This document shows, piece after piece, positions 1 to 5,681 of a stretch of 5,808 nucleotides of DNA (within the stretch, counting starts at the first letter, position 1; each line of letters opens with the position of its first letter). The notes beneath the pieces are model-generated. The model was not told where the DNA came from, searched no databases, and saw nothing but the letters and a program-made list of their open reading frames with translations. The DNA comes from Gammaproteobacteria bacterium (GTDB taxonomy: Bacteria; Pseudomonadota; Gammaproteobacteria; SZUA-152). The translations under genes and the position numbers were made by a program. The stretch lies in NCBI GenBank assembly GCA_030613605.1, contig JAUWLO010000129.1:1-5808 (forward strand), written 5' to 3'.

Positions 1-537
1 GGGGCTGCAGTCAATTCAACGGATAAACAGGGGCACTCCGTTTTGTGGTACGCGGCAAACAATGGCAATTTTACAACCGTAAAACTGCTGGTAAAAAAAG
101 GTGCCGACATAAACTCTACTGATTCTCATGGACAAACCCCGTTAATGCGCGCCATAAGAGGGGACTATCAAAAAATGTCCTCCTGGCTAATCAAAAACGG
201 CGCCGAACTCAAACACGTCAGCCACAACGGAAACGATGCAAGTCACTTTGCCGCTATGCGAGGCAACTACAGTATTTTACAAACCTTGCTGAAAGCTGGC
301 ATTCCCATCGACACCGCTAATAAAACGGGCAACACCCCACTACAGTTGGCAGTAAAAAACGGTTTCCGTAAAACAACTGAACTATTGTTGCATAACAATG
401 CTGACATCACCCATGCAAACCTGTTGGGAGAAACCGCTATTGATATCGCCACAAGCGAAAACAATAAGCAAATTATTTCCCTGATACAGACCTACGCAGA
501 ATCCGGTGGTATTTTAAACCGCCTGCTTTCTAATTAA
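1..537 (+). CDS. Ankyrin-repeat protein, 3' part only (5' end outside window)
   Basis: The reading frame is open from the first base, so the true start lies upstream; the TTG at 43 is internal to a repeat and is not a credible start. The visible 178 residues form five consecutive 33-residue ankyrin units beginning at residues 1, 34, 67, 100 and 133. Each opens with a GADIN-like turn and carries G-x-T/S-P-L helix starts, most clearly in units 2 and 4, and units 1 to 4 end in a leucine-rich second helix. The protein ends about 13 residues after the last repeat, so these repeats are its C-terminus. Ankyrin repeats bind other proteins and give no enzymatic clue. The missing N-terminal part could hold more repeats, a signal peptide or another domain. 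The gene converges on the - strand gene ending at 598, with a 60-base gap that shows no clear terminator. The fold is clear; the function is unknown. Confidence 0.9.
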   Translation, partial: GAAVNSTDKQGHSVLWYAANNGNFTTVKLLVKKGADINSTDSHGQTPLMRAIRGDYQKMSSWLIKNGAELKHVSHNGNDASHFAAMRGNYSILQTLLKAGIPIDTANKTGNTPLQLAVKNGFRKTTELLLHNNADITHANLLGETAIDIATSENNKQIISLIQTYAESGGILNRLLSN

Positions 538-597
538 CCATTGCAACACATTGCTGCAATCATAAACCAGCTCGGACTGAACTAATCATCGAGTATT

Positions 598-1512
598 TTA
601 GAAATCCTCTTCGACTATTTTCGCGCCCGCAGCCAATGTCAATGCTTCCTCAATCTCATCCGGCGCACACATAATTTTAAAGAAACTATTATCACCCATC
701 ATTTTCAAGTCAGGAAAATTGATAGCGATACGAAAACGTGCATACAGCGCGTATACTTTTCTTCCTGACACAAGCATTTCATATGGCAAGTGAGCTGTCG
801 AACGCACAGACCTGAAATCGATATGCCCCATAACAAATTTATCGCTACTACATTTTTTGGTCAGACTAACGCCAAAGACAGACTCATCTTTACCCGACAC
901 ATCGATTCGATACACTTTTGAAACACCACCCCTGCCAGCTGCCAACGATGACTCTACGGCTGTAATGGCATCATCATACGTTTTATATTCAGCAAGCAGA
1001 CTAGGCTCATCAAAGTACTCCATGCCGAACATGTAATGGTATTCACGAGTATCTTCCGCAGACATGCCTTTTTCCATCCCATACGCCTTCATTGAGCCTA
1101 AGGCGGATTGCAGTCTGGTTGCCACATCACTCAAATCAACCGACATGCGGTAGGCGTTCGCCATGTACACAGGGTTGGTATAGGCCACCTGAACTTCGTC
1201 ATTTACCCTGGTGACAGAGACACGTTGACCCGCAGCGTAACCACCAAATTTTGATTTTGCAGCAGCGCTTTTCAGTGCATCCGTCGTAACAATAATAATT
1301 GTTGCATCTGCATAGGGCGTGTATTCCCCCACCACTTCAAAACCTGCGCCACCCAGCTTAGCTTTAACATCAGCTACAGTTGAAGCAACATCACCGGAAC
1401 CGGTTGAAGCCAGGGTGAAGGGTTTAAGCAAATCAGCAGCCTGTGTCAGCCCGGCCGTAAACACAAACATTACCGTTACACACAACATCTTGTAAAAGTT
1501 TCGCTTCAACAT
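598..1512 (-). CDS. Secreted protein of unknown function with two DUF302-like halves
   Basis: This is a 304-residue protein with a clear Sec signal peptide: a K/R-containing start, a hydrophobic core at residues 8-20, and probable cleavage after TQA at residue 25. It should be periplasmic. The start is supported by a GGGAG ribosome binding site 9 bases upstream. Residues about 43-123 resemble the DUF302 fold: an amphipathic helix, a GF-x-V strand, a G-x-R-V-x-V strand, and a V-Y-x-x-N-P/Y-x-M-type end. Residues about 178-272 seem to repeat the same order, with an AV-x-x-x-L helix, a Y-R-I strand and a K-V-Y strand, which suggests a tandem duplication. The mature protein has two cysteines, C221 and C282. 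I do not recognise a named family. The DUF302 match is made by eye and is tentative. The gene lies downstream of tusA-dsrE2 on the same strand but behind a strong terminator, so it is probably transcribed on its own. An AT-rich TATAAATACT on the - strand (1542-1551) may be its -10 region. Confidence 0.8.
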   Translation of the reverse strand: MLKRNFYKMLCVTVMFVFTAGLTQAADLLKPFTLASTGSGDVASTVADVKAKLGGAGFEVVGEYTPYADATIIIVTTDALKSAAAKSKFGGYAAGQRVSVTRVNDEVQVAYTNPVYMANAYRMSVDLSDVATRLQSALGSMKAYGMEKGMSAEDTREYHYMFGMEYFDEPSLLAEYKTYDDAITAVESSLAAGRGGVSKVYRIDVSGKDESVFGVSLTKKCSSDKFVMGHIDFRSVRSTAHLPYEMLVSGRKVYALYARFRIAINFPDLKMMGDNSFFKIMCAPDEIEEALTLAAGAKIVEEDF

Positions 1513-1557
1513 CTTATCAATCTCCCATTCCGTTCATTCTCAGTATTTATATGCAGA

Positions 1558-1598
1558 CAACAAAAAAGGGACGCGTCACACGTGTCCCTTTTTTGTTG
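1558..1598 (-). terminator. Rho-independent terminator of tusA-dsrE2, near-symmetrical
   Basis: Arms 1558-1576 and 1580-1598 pair over 19 positions around a 3-base CAC loop, with a single G-U wobble in the upper stem. The stem is GC-rich near the loop (GGGAC/GTCCC) and is flanked by a run of six A and a run of six T, so it can end transcription in either direction. It lies 48 bases past the dsrE2 stop and just before the promoter region of the secreted-protein gene, which separates the two transcription units. Confidence 0.93.
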
Positions 1599-1646
1599 CT
1601 AACTCATCGACCAAACACATCGACATTATTCAGTCACTTTCATTTG

Positions 1647-2114
1647 TTACACAAACAAACAAACGTCAGACTCACCTGCAAATTCAAAGAAAGTTGCAGC
1701 TCCGCCATATTCAATATCATCAATAAAATCACTGGTATTGAAATCAAACAAATCGACGGTCATTTGACAGGCAATCATTTTAACATCTGCTTCAAGACAA
1801 AGCTCGCGAAGCTCCTCAAGGCTGGCAACACCTTTGGATTTCATTTTCTGCTTCATCATGACAGTCATCATGGACTGCATACCTGGCAACGCCTGTAATA
1901 AAATAGGCATAGGCATCGGCATCGGCATGCCCGGATTACCCAGTGAAGTTACTTTTAAATCCAGTTTTTTGCGCAGAAGCTGCAAACCATAAAAAGTACA
2001 AAAAATCTGCACTTCATATCCTAATGCTGCGGCCGTGGAGGACAGAATAAAAGGCGGGTATGCCCAATCCAGTGAACCTTTAGTCGCTATAATTGCCAAT
2101 TTTTTCTCAGCCAT
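1647..2114 (-). CDS. dsrE2: DsrE2-type sulfur carrier protein (DsrE/DsrF/DsrH-like fold)
   Basis: This 155-residue protein carries the marks of the DsrE2 group. It has an N-terminal K-L-A-I-I-A-T-K-G strand, a D-W-A-Y-P-P motif (residues 16-21), F-x-T-F-Y-G-L (38-44), a G-N-P-x-M-P segment (59-64), L-P-G-M, and the I-A-C-Q-M-T motif holding C116, the expected sulfur-binding cysteine. Other cysteines are C39, C106 and C152. Residues 63-70 are four Met-Pro pairs followed by a hydrophobic Met-rich stretch; some family members are thought to be membrane-associated through this region. Family knowledge: DsrE2 works with TusA, often with a rhodanese, in passing sulfane sulfur in the cytoplasm of sulfur oxidisers. 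The start is fixed by an AGGAGG site (2121-2126) 6 bases upstream. It lies 36 bases after tusA, surely in the same transcript, and ends at the terminator at 1558-1598. No rhodanese gene follows. Confidence 0.93.
   Translation of the reverse strand: MAEKKLAIIATKGSLDWAYPPFILSSTAAALGYEVQIFCTFYGLQLLRKKLDLKVTSLGNPGMPMPMPMPILLQALPGMQSMMTVMMKQKMKSKGVASLEELRELCLEADVKMIACQMTVDLFDFNTSDFIDDIEYGGAATFFEFAGESDVCLFV
1905..1928 (-). repeat. Hexanucleotide tandem repeat encoding (Met-Pro)x4 in dsrE2
   Basis: Four head-to-tail copies of a 6-base unit, which read on the + strand as AGGCAT, AGGCAT, CGGCAT and CGGCAT, encode four Met-Pro pairs in dsrE2 (residues 63-70). The unit is two codons long, so gain or loss of copies keeps the frame. 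Confidence 0.9.
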
Positions 2115-2150
2115 TCAACACCTCCTCGGGCACTATAATCAGTTTCTGAT

Positions 2151-2381
2151 TCAGCCCTTCTTCATTAAGAAGTAAAATTTACCACCATCTTCGCGGGACT
2201 CAACCAACTCGTTGCCGGTTTGCTTGGCAAAAGCTTCAAAGTCTTTTACTGCGCCCGGATCCGTGGCAATAATATGCAGCACTTCACCAGAGCCCATACC
2301 ATTAAGAGTCTTTTTTGCACGCAGGATTGGTAGTGGGCAATTCAAACCGGATGCATCTAATTCTTGATCAAAATCTGCCAT
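2151..2381 (-). CDS. tusA: TusA-family sulfur carrier protein
   Basis: This is a 76-residue protein of the normal TusA length. It begins M-A-D-F-D-Q-E-L-D-A and carries the family signature C-P-L-P (residues 15-18) after D-A-S-G-L-N. C15 is the persulfide-carrying cysteine. A second conserved stretch is the A-T-D-P-G-A-V-x-D-F strand-helix turn, and the protein ends with a strand of alternating hydrophobic residues (F-Y-F-L-M). The frame stays open upstream to an ATG at 2459. I chose 2381 because a GAGGAG site sits 6 bases before it and because the longer form would start inside the promoter's -35 box and read across the -10 box. In sulfur oxidisers TusA passes sulfur from rhodanese or DsrE2 to reverse-Dsr or sHdr proteins. 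In other bacteria it serves tRNA thiolation. Linkage to dsrE2 and sox favours the oxidative role. It is the first gene of a two-gene operon. Confidence 0.95.
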   Translation of the reverse strand: MADFDQELDASGLNCPLPILRAKKTLNGMGSGEVLHIIATDPGAVKDFEAFAKQTGNELVESREDGGKFYFLMKKG

Positions 2382-2387
2382 GGGAAA

Positions 2388-2393
2388 CTCCTC
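2388..2393 (-). promoter_or_regulatory. Ribosome binding site that sets the tusA start
   Basis: GAGGAG on the - strand lies 6 bases before the ATG at 2381. No such site precedes the alternative ATG at 2459, so the short form of TusA is preferred. Confidence 0.85.
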
Positions 2394-2430
2394 ATCATTG
2401 TTGGTCGATACATTAGAATTCAATTGACCA

Positions 2431-2459
2431 CTTATATTCCAATACCCTTGAAATTGCAA
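2431..2459 (-). promoter_or_regulatory. Sigma70-like promoter of tusA-dsrE2
   Basis: On the - strand, a -35 box TTGCAA (2454-2459, 4 of 6 consensus bases) and a -10 box TATAAG (2431-2436, 5 of 6) are separated by exactly 17 bases. The predicted transcript starts near 2424, giving a leader of about 43 bases before tusA. Spacing and placement are good. This is a reading by eye and no start site has been mapped. Confidence 0.7.
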
Positions 2460-2627
2460 CCCGAACTTTCTGATTTCCTCAATTCACGGCATACCCACTG
2501 CCACGAAAATACTTATAATGAGCCGCGTTTTTAAAAAGACTGAAACTTACTCCGACTCAGGCAGGTCAGACCGTGAGACACCACAGAAACCGTTATCCAT
2601 TGCTCACGAATAATGTCTAATTTGTAA

Positions 2628-2662
2628 GTAGTGTTTGATGAACGGGTAAAACGTTACACTAC
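2628..2662. repeat. Nested inverted repeat upstream of bepA, possible operator
   Basis: GTAGTGT (2628-2634) and ACACTAC (2656-2662) are perfect 7-base complements. Inside them AACG (2641-2644) pairs with CGTT (2652-2655), directly stacked on the right arm, with a 6-base bulge on the left. It ends 53 bases before the bepA -10 box. There is no T-run after it, so it is not a terminator. A protein-binding site is possible, but chance is not excluded. Confidence 0.4.
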
Positions 2663-2715
2663 AAGAGCTTTTCATCTCTACTTAACATACCCTCTACCAC
2701 GAGCTCCACGAACGC

Positions 2716-2721
2716 TATAAT
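2716..2721 (+). promoter_or_regulatory. Probable -10 box of the bepA promoter
   Basis: A perfect TATAAT lies 23 bases before the bepA start codon. The -35 position at 17 bases (2693-2698) reads TCTACC, only 3 of 6 consensus bases, so the promoter may need an activator. The predicted leader is very short, about 17 bases, and has no clear ribosome binding site. Confidence 0.5.
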
Positions 2722-2744
2722 AGAGAAATTACTAATTAATTCTG

Positions 2745-4205
2745 ATGCTTACATGCAATAATACCAGCCTGCCCTGGATCATTTTTTTCTGTTGTTTTGT
2801 GTTGGTAACACCATTAAACGCTGCCAACCTCGCCGCCCAACTCCCGGATATTGGTGATGCTGGCTCATCAGTTTTAACGCCTCGACAGGAAAAACGGCTT
2901 GGTCAGGAATTTATGCGCAGTGTCAGGCAAAGCCTCACACTCCTCAATGACCCGCTATCAAAGACTTACCTTCAAAACCTGGCCGACAGACTGCAATCAA
3001 AAATCACTGACAACAATCCGGGTATTACGGTATTTATTGTTGATGACCCAACAATTAACGCCTTTGCAGGTCCGGGAGGATATATTGGTATCCACACTGG
3101 GCTCATTCTCGCCGCCAGAACCGAAGGAGAACTTGCTTCAGTACTGGCCCATGAAATCGCCCATGTGACCCAACGCCATCTGGTGCGCGCATTTGAAGCC
3201 GGCAGTAAGACGAACCTGGTGACCATGGGCGCCATCATTGCCGCCATTGTGCTTGGGGGGGATAACCCTCAGGTTGGCGAGGCAGTAATAGCCAGTACAG
3301 TTGCTGGAAATGCCCAGCAACAACTCACTTTCTCACGCAATCATGAGCAGGAGGCAGACAGGGTCGGCCTGGATTTACTGGCATCTGCCAATATTGACCC
3401 CCGCAAGATGGTGTCCTTCTTTGAAGTGCTTCAACAGCAACAGAGAACGACTGGCGGCACATTTCCTGAATTTTTGCTCACTCACCCATTAACACTGGCC
3501 CGCATCGCAGACACCCGCAACAGGGCGCAGCAATACGCACAGTACGCCCTGACAGACAACACTCCCTTCCAGCTAATACAGGCTCGAACGGCAACTCTGG
3601 CTAGAAAAACAGGCTCGAACCCTTTTACCCAGGCAGGTTCGACCATGAGCAAAAACGCCCTGCAATATTACCTGGCCCTTGCTGCTGCAAAATCGAACAA
3701 TTACTCACAGGCACGCACCCACATCCAGCCTCTCCTACAGGCCAATGAGCGCCGGGTTCTTTACCATTTCAGCGCTGCAAACATCGAGCTGACAGACAAT
3801 CAGCCAGAAAAGGCCCGTAAGATCATCGTAAAAGCACTGGACCTGTTTCCTGGCGATCCCTCGTTAACAAAGCTTTATGCCGAAGCGCTGCTGCAACTCA
3901 AACAGCCCCAGCTGGCCTTTGATGCGCTGAAGATTGCAATCCGTAAACACCCTGCGAAGTACTATTTGTATCAGTCCTACGCAAAAGCTGCCTCCAGTTT
4001 GGGCAATAATGCCGAAGCCTATCGCGCCCTGGCCGAATACCACGTCGCGCTAGGCAACTTACGCCAGGCCGTAGATCATCTTGACCAGGCAATATCTGCG
4101 GGCACCCTGGATCAATATGACCAATTATCAGCGGAAGCTCGCCAAAAGGAGCTCAAATCAGAGGTTTTCATTCGTAAACAGGAGTCTGAATCAAAGGACC
4201 AATAG
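2745..4205 (+). CDS. bepA: BepA-type periplasmic M48 metalloprotease/chaperone with TPR repeats
   Basis: This 486-residue protein is almost the length of Escherichia coli BepA (YfgC). Visible parts in order: a signal peptide (hydrophobic residues about 12-24, probable cleavage near N-A at 25-26), then the M48 domain. That domain has the zinc motif H-E-I-A-H at 136-140, the third ligand E201 in E-Q-E-A-D, and H247, which fits the position of the BepA active-site-plug histidine. A TPR domain follows from about 305 to 453 with four helical-pair repeats, then a charged tail. Family role: it degrades or assists misassembled LptD and other outer-membrane proteins at the BAM complex, in the periplasm. 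Oddities: the n-region of the signal peptide has no Lys or Arg, and there is no clear ribosome binding site. An in-frame stop at 2733 leaves little room for an earlier start. It runs opposite to tusA and ends 233 bases before soxX. It is probably a housekeeping gene between the sulfur genes rather than part of the pathway. Confidence 0.93.
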   Translation: MLTCNNTSLPWIIFFCCFVLVTPLNAANLAAQLPDIGDAGSSVLTPRQEKRLGQEFMRSVRQSLTLLNDPLSKTYLQNLADRLQSKITDNNPGITVFIVDDPTINAFAGPGGYIGIHTGLILAARTEGELASVLAHEIAHVTQRHLVRAFEAGSKTNLVTMGAIIAAIVLGGDNPQVGEAVIASTVAGNAQQQLTFSRNHEQEADRVGLDLLASANIDPRKMVSFFEVLQQQQRTTGGTFPEFLLTHPLTLARIADTRNRAQQYAQYALTDNTPFQLIQARTATLARKTGSNPFTQAGSTMSKNALQYYLALAAAKSNNYSQARTHIQPLLQANERRVLYHFSAANIELTDNQPEKARKIIVKALDLFPGDPSLTKLYAEALLQLKQPQLAFDALKIAIRKHPAKYYLYQSYAKAASSLGNNAEAYRALAEYHVALGNLRQAVDHLDQAISAGTLDQYDQLSAEARQKELKSEVFIRKQESESKDQ

Positions 4206-4258
4206 AATCATTTTGTGATGACGTAAATAAATTAATGGTACTTTTTTTGCCATAACCC

Positions 4259-4286
4259 TTGTGTCCTTTGCCCATTCTGATATAAC
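4259..4286 (+). promoter_or_regulatory. Candidate extended -10 promoter for the sox genes
   Basis: TATAAC (4281-4286, 5 of 6 consensus bases) is preceded by TG-A, the extended -10 element (4278-4280). A weak -35 box TTGTGT (4259-4264, 3 of 6) sits 16 bases upstream. Transcription would start near 4293, giving a leader of about 145 bases before soxX. A second candidate, TATAAT at 4399-4404, lies in an AT-rich run without a recognisable -35 box. Confidence 0.45.
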
Positions 4287-4423
4287 AACTAGCCTGTATG
4301 TTTGGCTATCGAAATTGAGAAGCTCCTACATACTCGGTTCAGGGCAGAGCGGGCAATCAAAACAAGCTCCTCCCAGGCCAAAAATAAAGAAATATTATTA
4401 TAATAATCAGCAAGTTAATCTTG

Positions 4424-4430
4424 AAGGAGG
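4424..4430 (+). promoter_or_regulatory. Ribosome binding site that sets the soxX start
   Basis: AAGGAGG lies 8 bases before the ATG at 4439. The frame could also open at the TTG at 4421, but that codon immediately precedes this binding site, so ATG 4439 is the real start. Confidence 0.93.
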
Positions 4431-4438
4431 AAGCAGCG

Positions 4439-4807
4439 ATGCGGAAATCCGCGAAAAGTACCCTGGCATTAGCCGGAACCTTGGCACTTGTTATGGGAAG
4501 TTTTTCCGTAGCCCCTGGAGTCGCCAGTGCAGCATCTGCGGTCGAGGAAGGAAAGAAAATCTCATTTCATAAAAAGAAAGGTAATTGTCTGGCCTGCCAC
4601 AAAATTGCAGGTGGAGTAGCTGCTGGTAATGTCGGTCCTGCACTGGTCAACATGAAGGCACGTTTCCCTAATAAAAAGGCAATGCGCGACCAAATCTGGG
4701 ATCCCACAGCTAGGAACCCAAACACCATGATGCCTCCCTTTGGTCGGCACAAAATTTTGACTGAAGATGAACTCGACAAGGTAGTGGAATTTATTTACAC
4801 CTTGTAA
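4439..4807 (+). CDS. soxX: SoxX, monohaem c-type cytochrome subunit of SoxAX
   Basis: This 122-residue protein has a Sec signal peptide (M-R-K-S-A-K start, hydrophobic core about 9-24, probable cleavage after A-S-A at 29-31). The mature part is small, about 91 residues. The haem c site is C-L-A-C-H (50-54). The distal methionine ligand is in the M-M-P-P-F-G motif, most likely M98 by family pattern. The G-P-A-L segment (66-69) and a C-terminal E-D-E-L-D-K-V-V-E-F-I helix also fit the family. SoxX pairs with SoxA in the periplasm. The SoxAX complex oxidatively joins thiosulfate to the cysteine of SoxY, and the electrons leave through the haems. It is the first gene of the sox run, 36 bases before soxY, with an excellent ribosome binding site. 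Its partner soxA is not in the window up to its last base. Confidence 0.96.
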   Translation: MRKSAKSTLALAGTLALVMGSFSVAPGVASAASAVEEGKKISFHKKKGNCLACHKIAGGVAAGNVGPALVNMKARFPNKKAMRDQIWDPTARNPNTMMPPFGRHKILTEDELDKVVEFIYTL

Positions 4808-4843
4808 CCACAATATTTAGAACTAGAAGGAGATCACCGAGTT

Positions 4844-5305
4844 ATGAAACGTAGAACCTTCCTAAAAGGCACTGTTGCCAGCGGAGTGCTGGGTGTTGCC
4901 GCAAGTGCGGGCCTGTTAATGCCACGAATGGTATTGGCTGCCTGGCCAAAGGCTGCATTTGATGCCACAAAAATTGATGATGGCCTGAACGCGTTGTACG
5001 GCTCTGCCAGTACCGCTGCAAGTGGCGACATCAAAATTAAGGCACCAGATATTGCAGAGAACGGCGCAGTCGTACCAATCACCATTTCCACCGGAATGAA
5101 AGCAAGCTCTATTGCTGTTTTGATCGAGAAAAACCCATCACCACTGACCTGTAGTTATGAGTTGGGTGGCGACACCGTGGGATTTGTTTCCTGCCGCGTT
5201 AAAATGGGTAAAACCTCTGATTTGATCGCAGTTGTTAAATCAGGTGGCAAACTTTACAGCGCTAAACGAAAAATCAAAGTGACTATCGGCGGTTGTGGCG
5301 GATAA
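4844..5305 (+). CDS. soxY: SoxY, sulfur-carrying subunit of the SoxYZ carrier
   Basis: This 153-residue protein has a Tat signal peptide: the K-R-R-T-F-L-K motif at residues 2-8 is followed by a hydrophobic stretch to about 32. The mature protein opens with the typical A-W-P-K-x-A-F-D. The C-terminus is the family signature G-G-C-G-G, where C151 is the swinging-arm cysteine that holds the sulfur substrate. SoxYZ folds before Tat export and carries intermediates between SoxAX, SoxB and SoxCD in the periplasm. A ribosome binding site, AAGGAG, lies 11 bases upstream, slightly long but acceptable. Odd feature: two further cysteines, C103 and C117, lie either side of a G-G-D-T turn. As I recall the family, SoxY normally has only the C-terminal cysteine. 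The two could form a cross-strand disulfide. The gene lies between soxX and soxZ in the usual order. Confidence 0.97.
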   Translation: MKRRTFLKGTVASGVLGVAASAGLLMPRMVLAAWPKAAFDATKIDDGLNALYGSASTAASGDIKIKAPDIAENGAVVPITISTGMKASSIAVLIEKNPSPLTCSYELGGDTVGFVSCRVKMGKTSDLIAVVKSGGKLYSAKRKIKVTIGGCGG

Positions 5306-5311
5306 AGCATC

Positions 5312-5342
5312 TGTTGAATCGTTACAGCGTTAGGCGACAACA
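5312..5342 (+). other. Possible stem-loop between soxY and soxZ
   Basis: TGTTG-AA-TCG (5312-5321) pairs with CGACAACA (5335-5342) over 8 base pairs with a 2-base AA bulge and a 13-base loop. No T-run follows, so it is not a terminator. In the transcript it could affect message stability between the two genes or access to the soxZ binding site nearby. Its significance is untested. Confidence 0.3.
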
Positions 5343-5363
5343 TAACAGTAGAGGATTAAGAGA

Positions 5364-5681
5364 ATGGCCAAAAAGAAAATTAGAATCCGCGCCAAAATGA
5401 AGGGTGGCGTTGCGGAAGTTAAGGCCCTGATGAGTCATGCAATGGAAACCGGCTTACGGAAAAATAAAAAAACCGGCAAGAAGATTCCCGCGCATTTTAT
5501 CCAGGATGTTACCTGTACTCATAAAGGAAATACTGTGCTGGTCGCTTCATGGGGACCTGCTATTTCCAAGAACCCGTACCTGTCCTTCAAGTTTAAGGGT
5601 GCAGCAAAAGGTGACACAGTTACAATCAGCTGGGCTGACAACAAAGGCGGTAAAGCTTCTGCAGATGCCAAAATTGGCTGA
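5364..5681 (+). CDS. soxZ: SoxZ, partner subunit of the SoxYZ carrier
   Basis: This 105-residue protein has no signal peptide, as usual for SoxZ, which is exported by riding with Tat-bound SoxY. Family marks are the M-E-T-G-L-R-K motif (27-33), K-K-I-P-A-H-F-I (39-46), the W-G-P-A-I-S-K-N-P-Y-L segment (63-73), F-K-F-K-G (75-79), and a final S-W-x-D-N-K-G strand (89-95). It has an immunoglobulin-like beta fold and binds SoxY so that the SoxY arm can reach partner enzymes. The protein is very basic. A single cysteine, C51, is present; I cannot say whether it is functional. The start has a GAGGA site 8 bases upstream. It follows soxY by 58 bases. The next predicted start codon lies 124 bases downstream. 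Confidence 0.97.
   Translation: MAKKKIRIRAKMKGGVAEVKALMSHAMETGLRKNKKTGKKIPAHFIQDVTCTHKGNTVLVASWGPAISKNPYLSFKFKGAAKGDTVTISWADNKGGKASADAKIG

Larger units (their letters stand above)
2382..2744. other. Divergent intergenic region between tusA and bepA
   Basis: This is 363 bases with no convincing gene. It holds the tusA promoter on the - strand (2431-2459), a 9-base palindromic motif GGTCAGACC (2564-2572), an inverted pair CGTGAG/CTCACG (2572-2577 and 2603-2608), a nested inverted repeat (2628-2662), and a perfect TATAAT (2716-2721) for bepA. A second TATAAT at 2514-2519 has no -35 partner. A 31-codon frame at 2518-2613 lacks a ribosome binding site and is not called. Confidence 0.75.

Noticed and set aside
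538..597. Inverted repeat TTGCA/TGCAA in the gap between the convergent ankyrin and secreted-protein genes, as a shared terminator
   Set aside because: The stem is only about 5 base pairs, is AT-rich, and has no adjoining T-run on either strand.
1551..1898. + strand reading frame opposite dsrE2
   Set aside because: It spans the terminator, lies antisense to a well-supported gene, lacks a ribosome binding site and has no recognisable domain.
2463..2495. GAACTT as the -35 of a sigmaE promoter for bepA
   Set aside because: No matching -10 sequence appears at 16-17 bases, and it lies about 280 bases before the gene, far from the perfect TATAAT near the start.
2518..2613. A 31-codon frame starting at an ATG that overlaps a TATAAT box
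   Set aside because: It has no ribosome binding site, its start overlaps the only nearby -10 box so that promoter could not make its message, and the product is a short hydrophilic peptide with no recognisable feature.
4234..4254. A seven-T run after bepA that looks like an intrinsic terminator
   Set aside because: No GC-rich hairpin precedes it. The only pairing, ATGGTA with TGCCAT, places the T-run in the loop rather than after the stem.
4261..4572. + strand frame running from the sox leader into soxX in another frame
   Set aside because: It overlaps the soxX ribosome binding site and coding start in a different frame, and its product has no family features.
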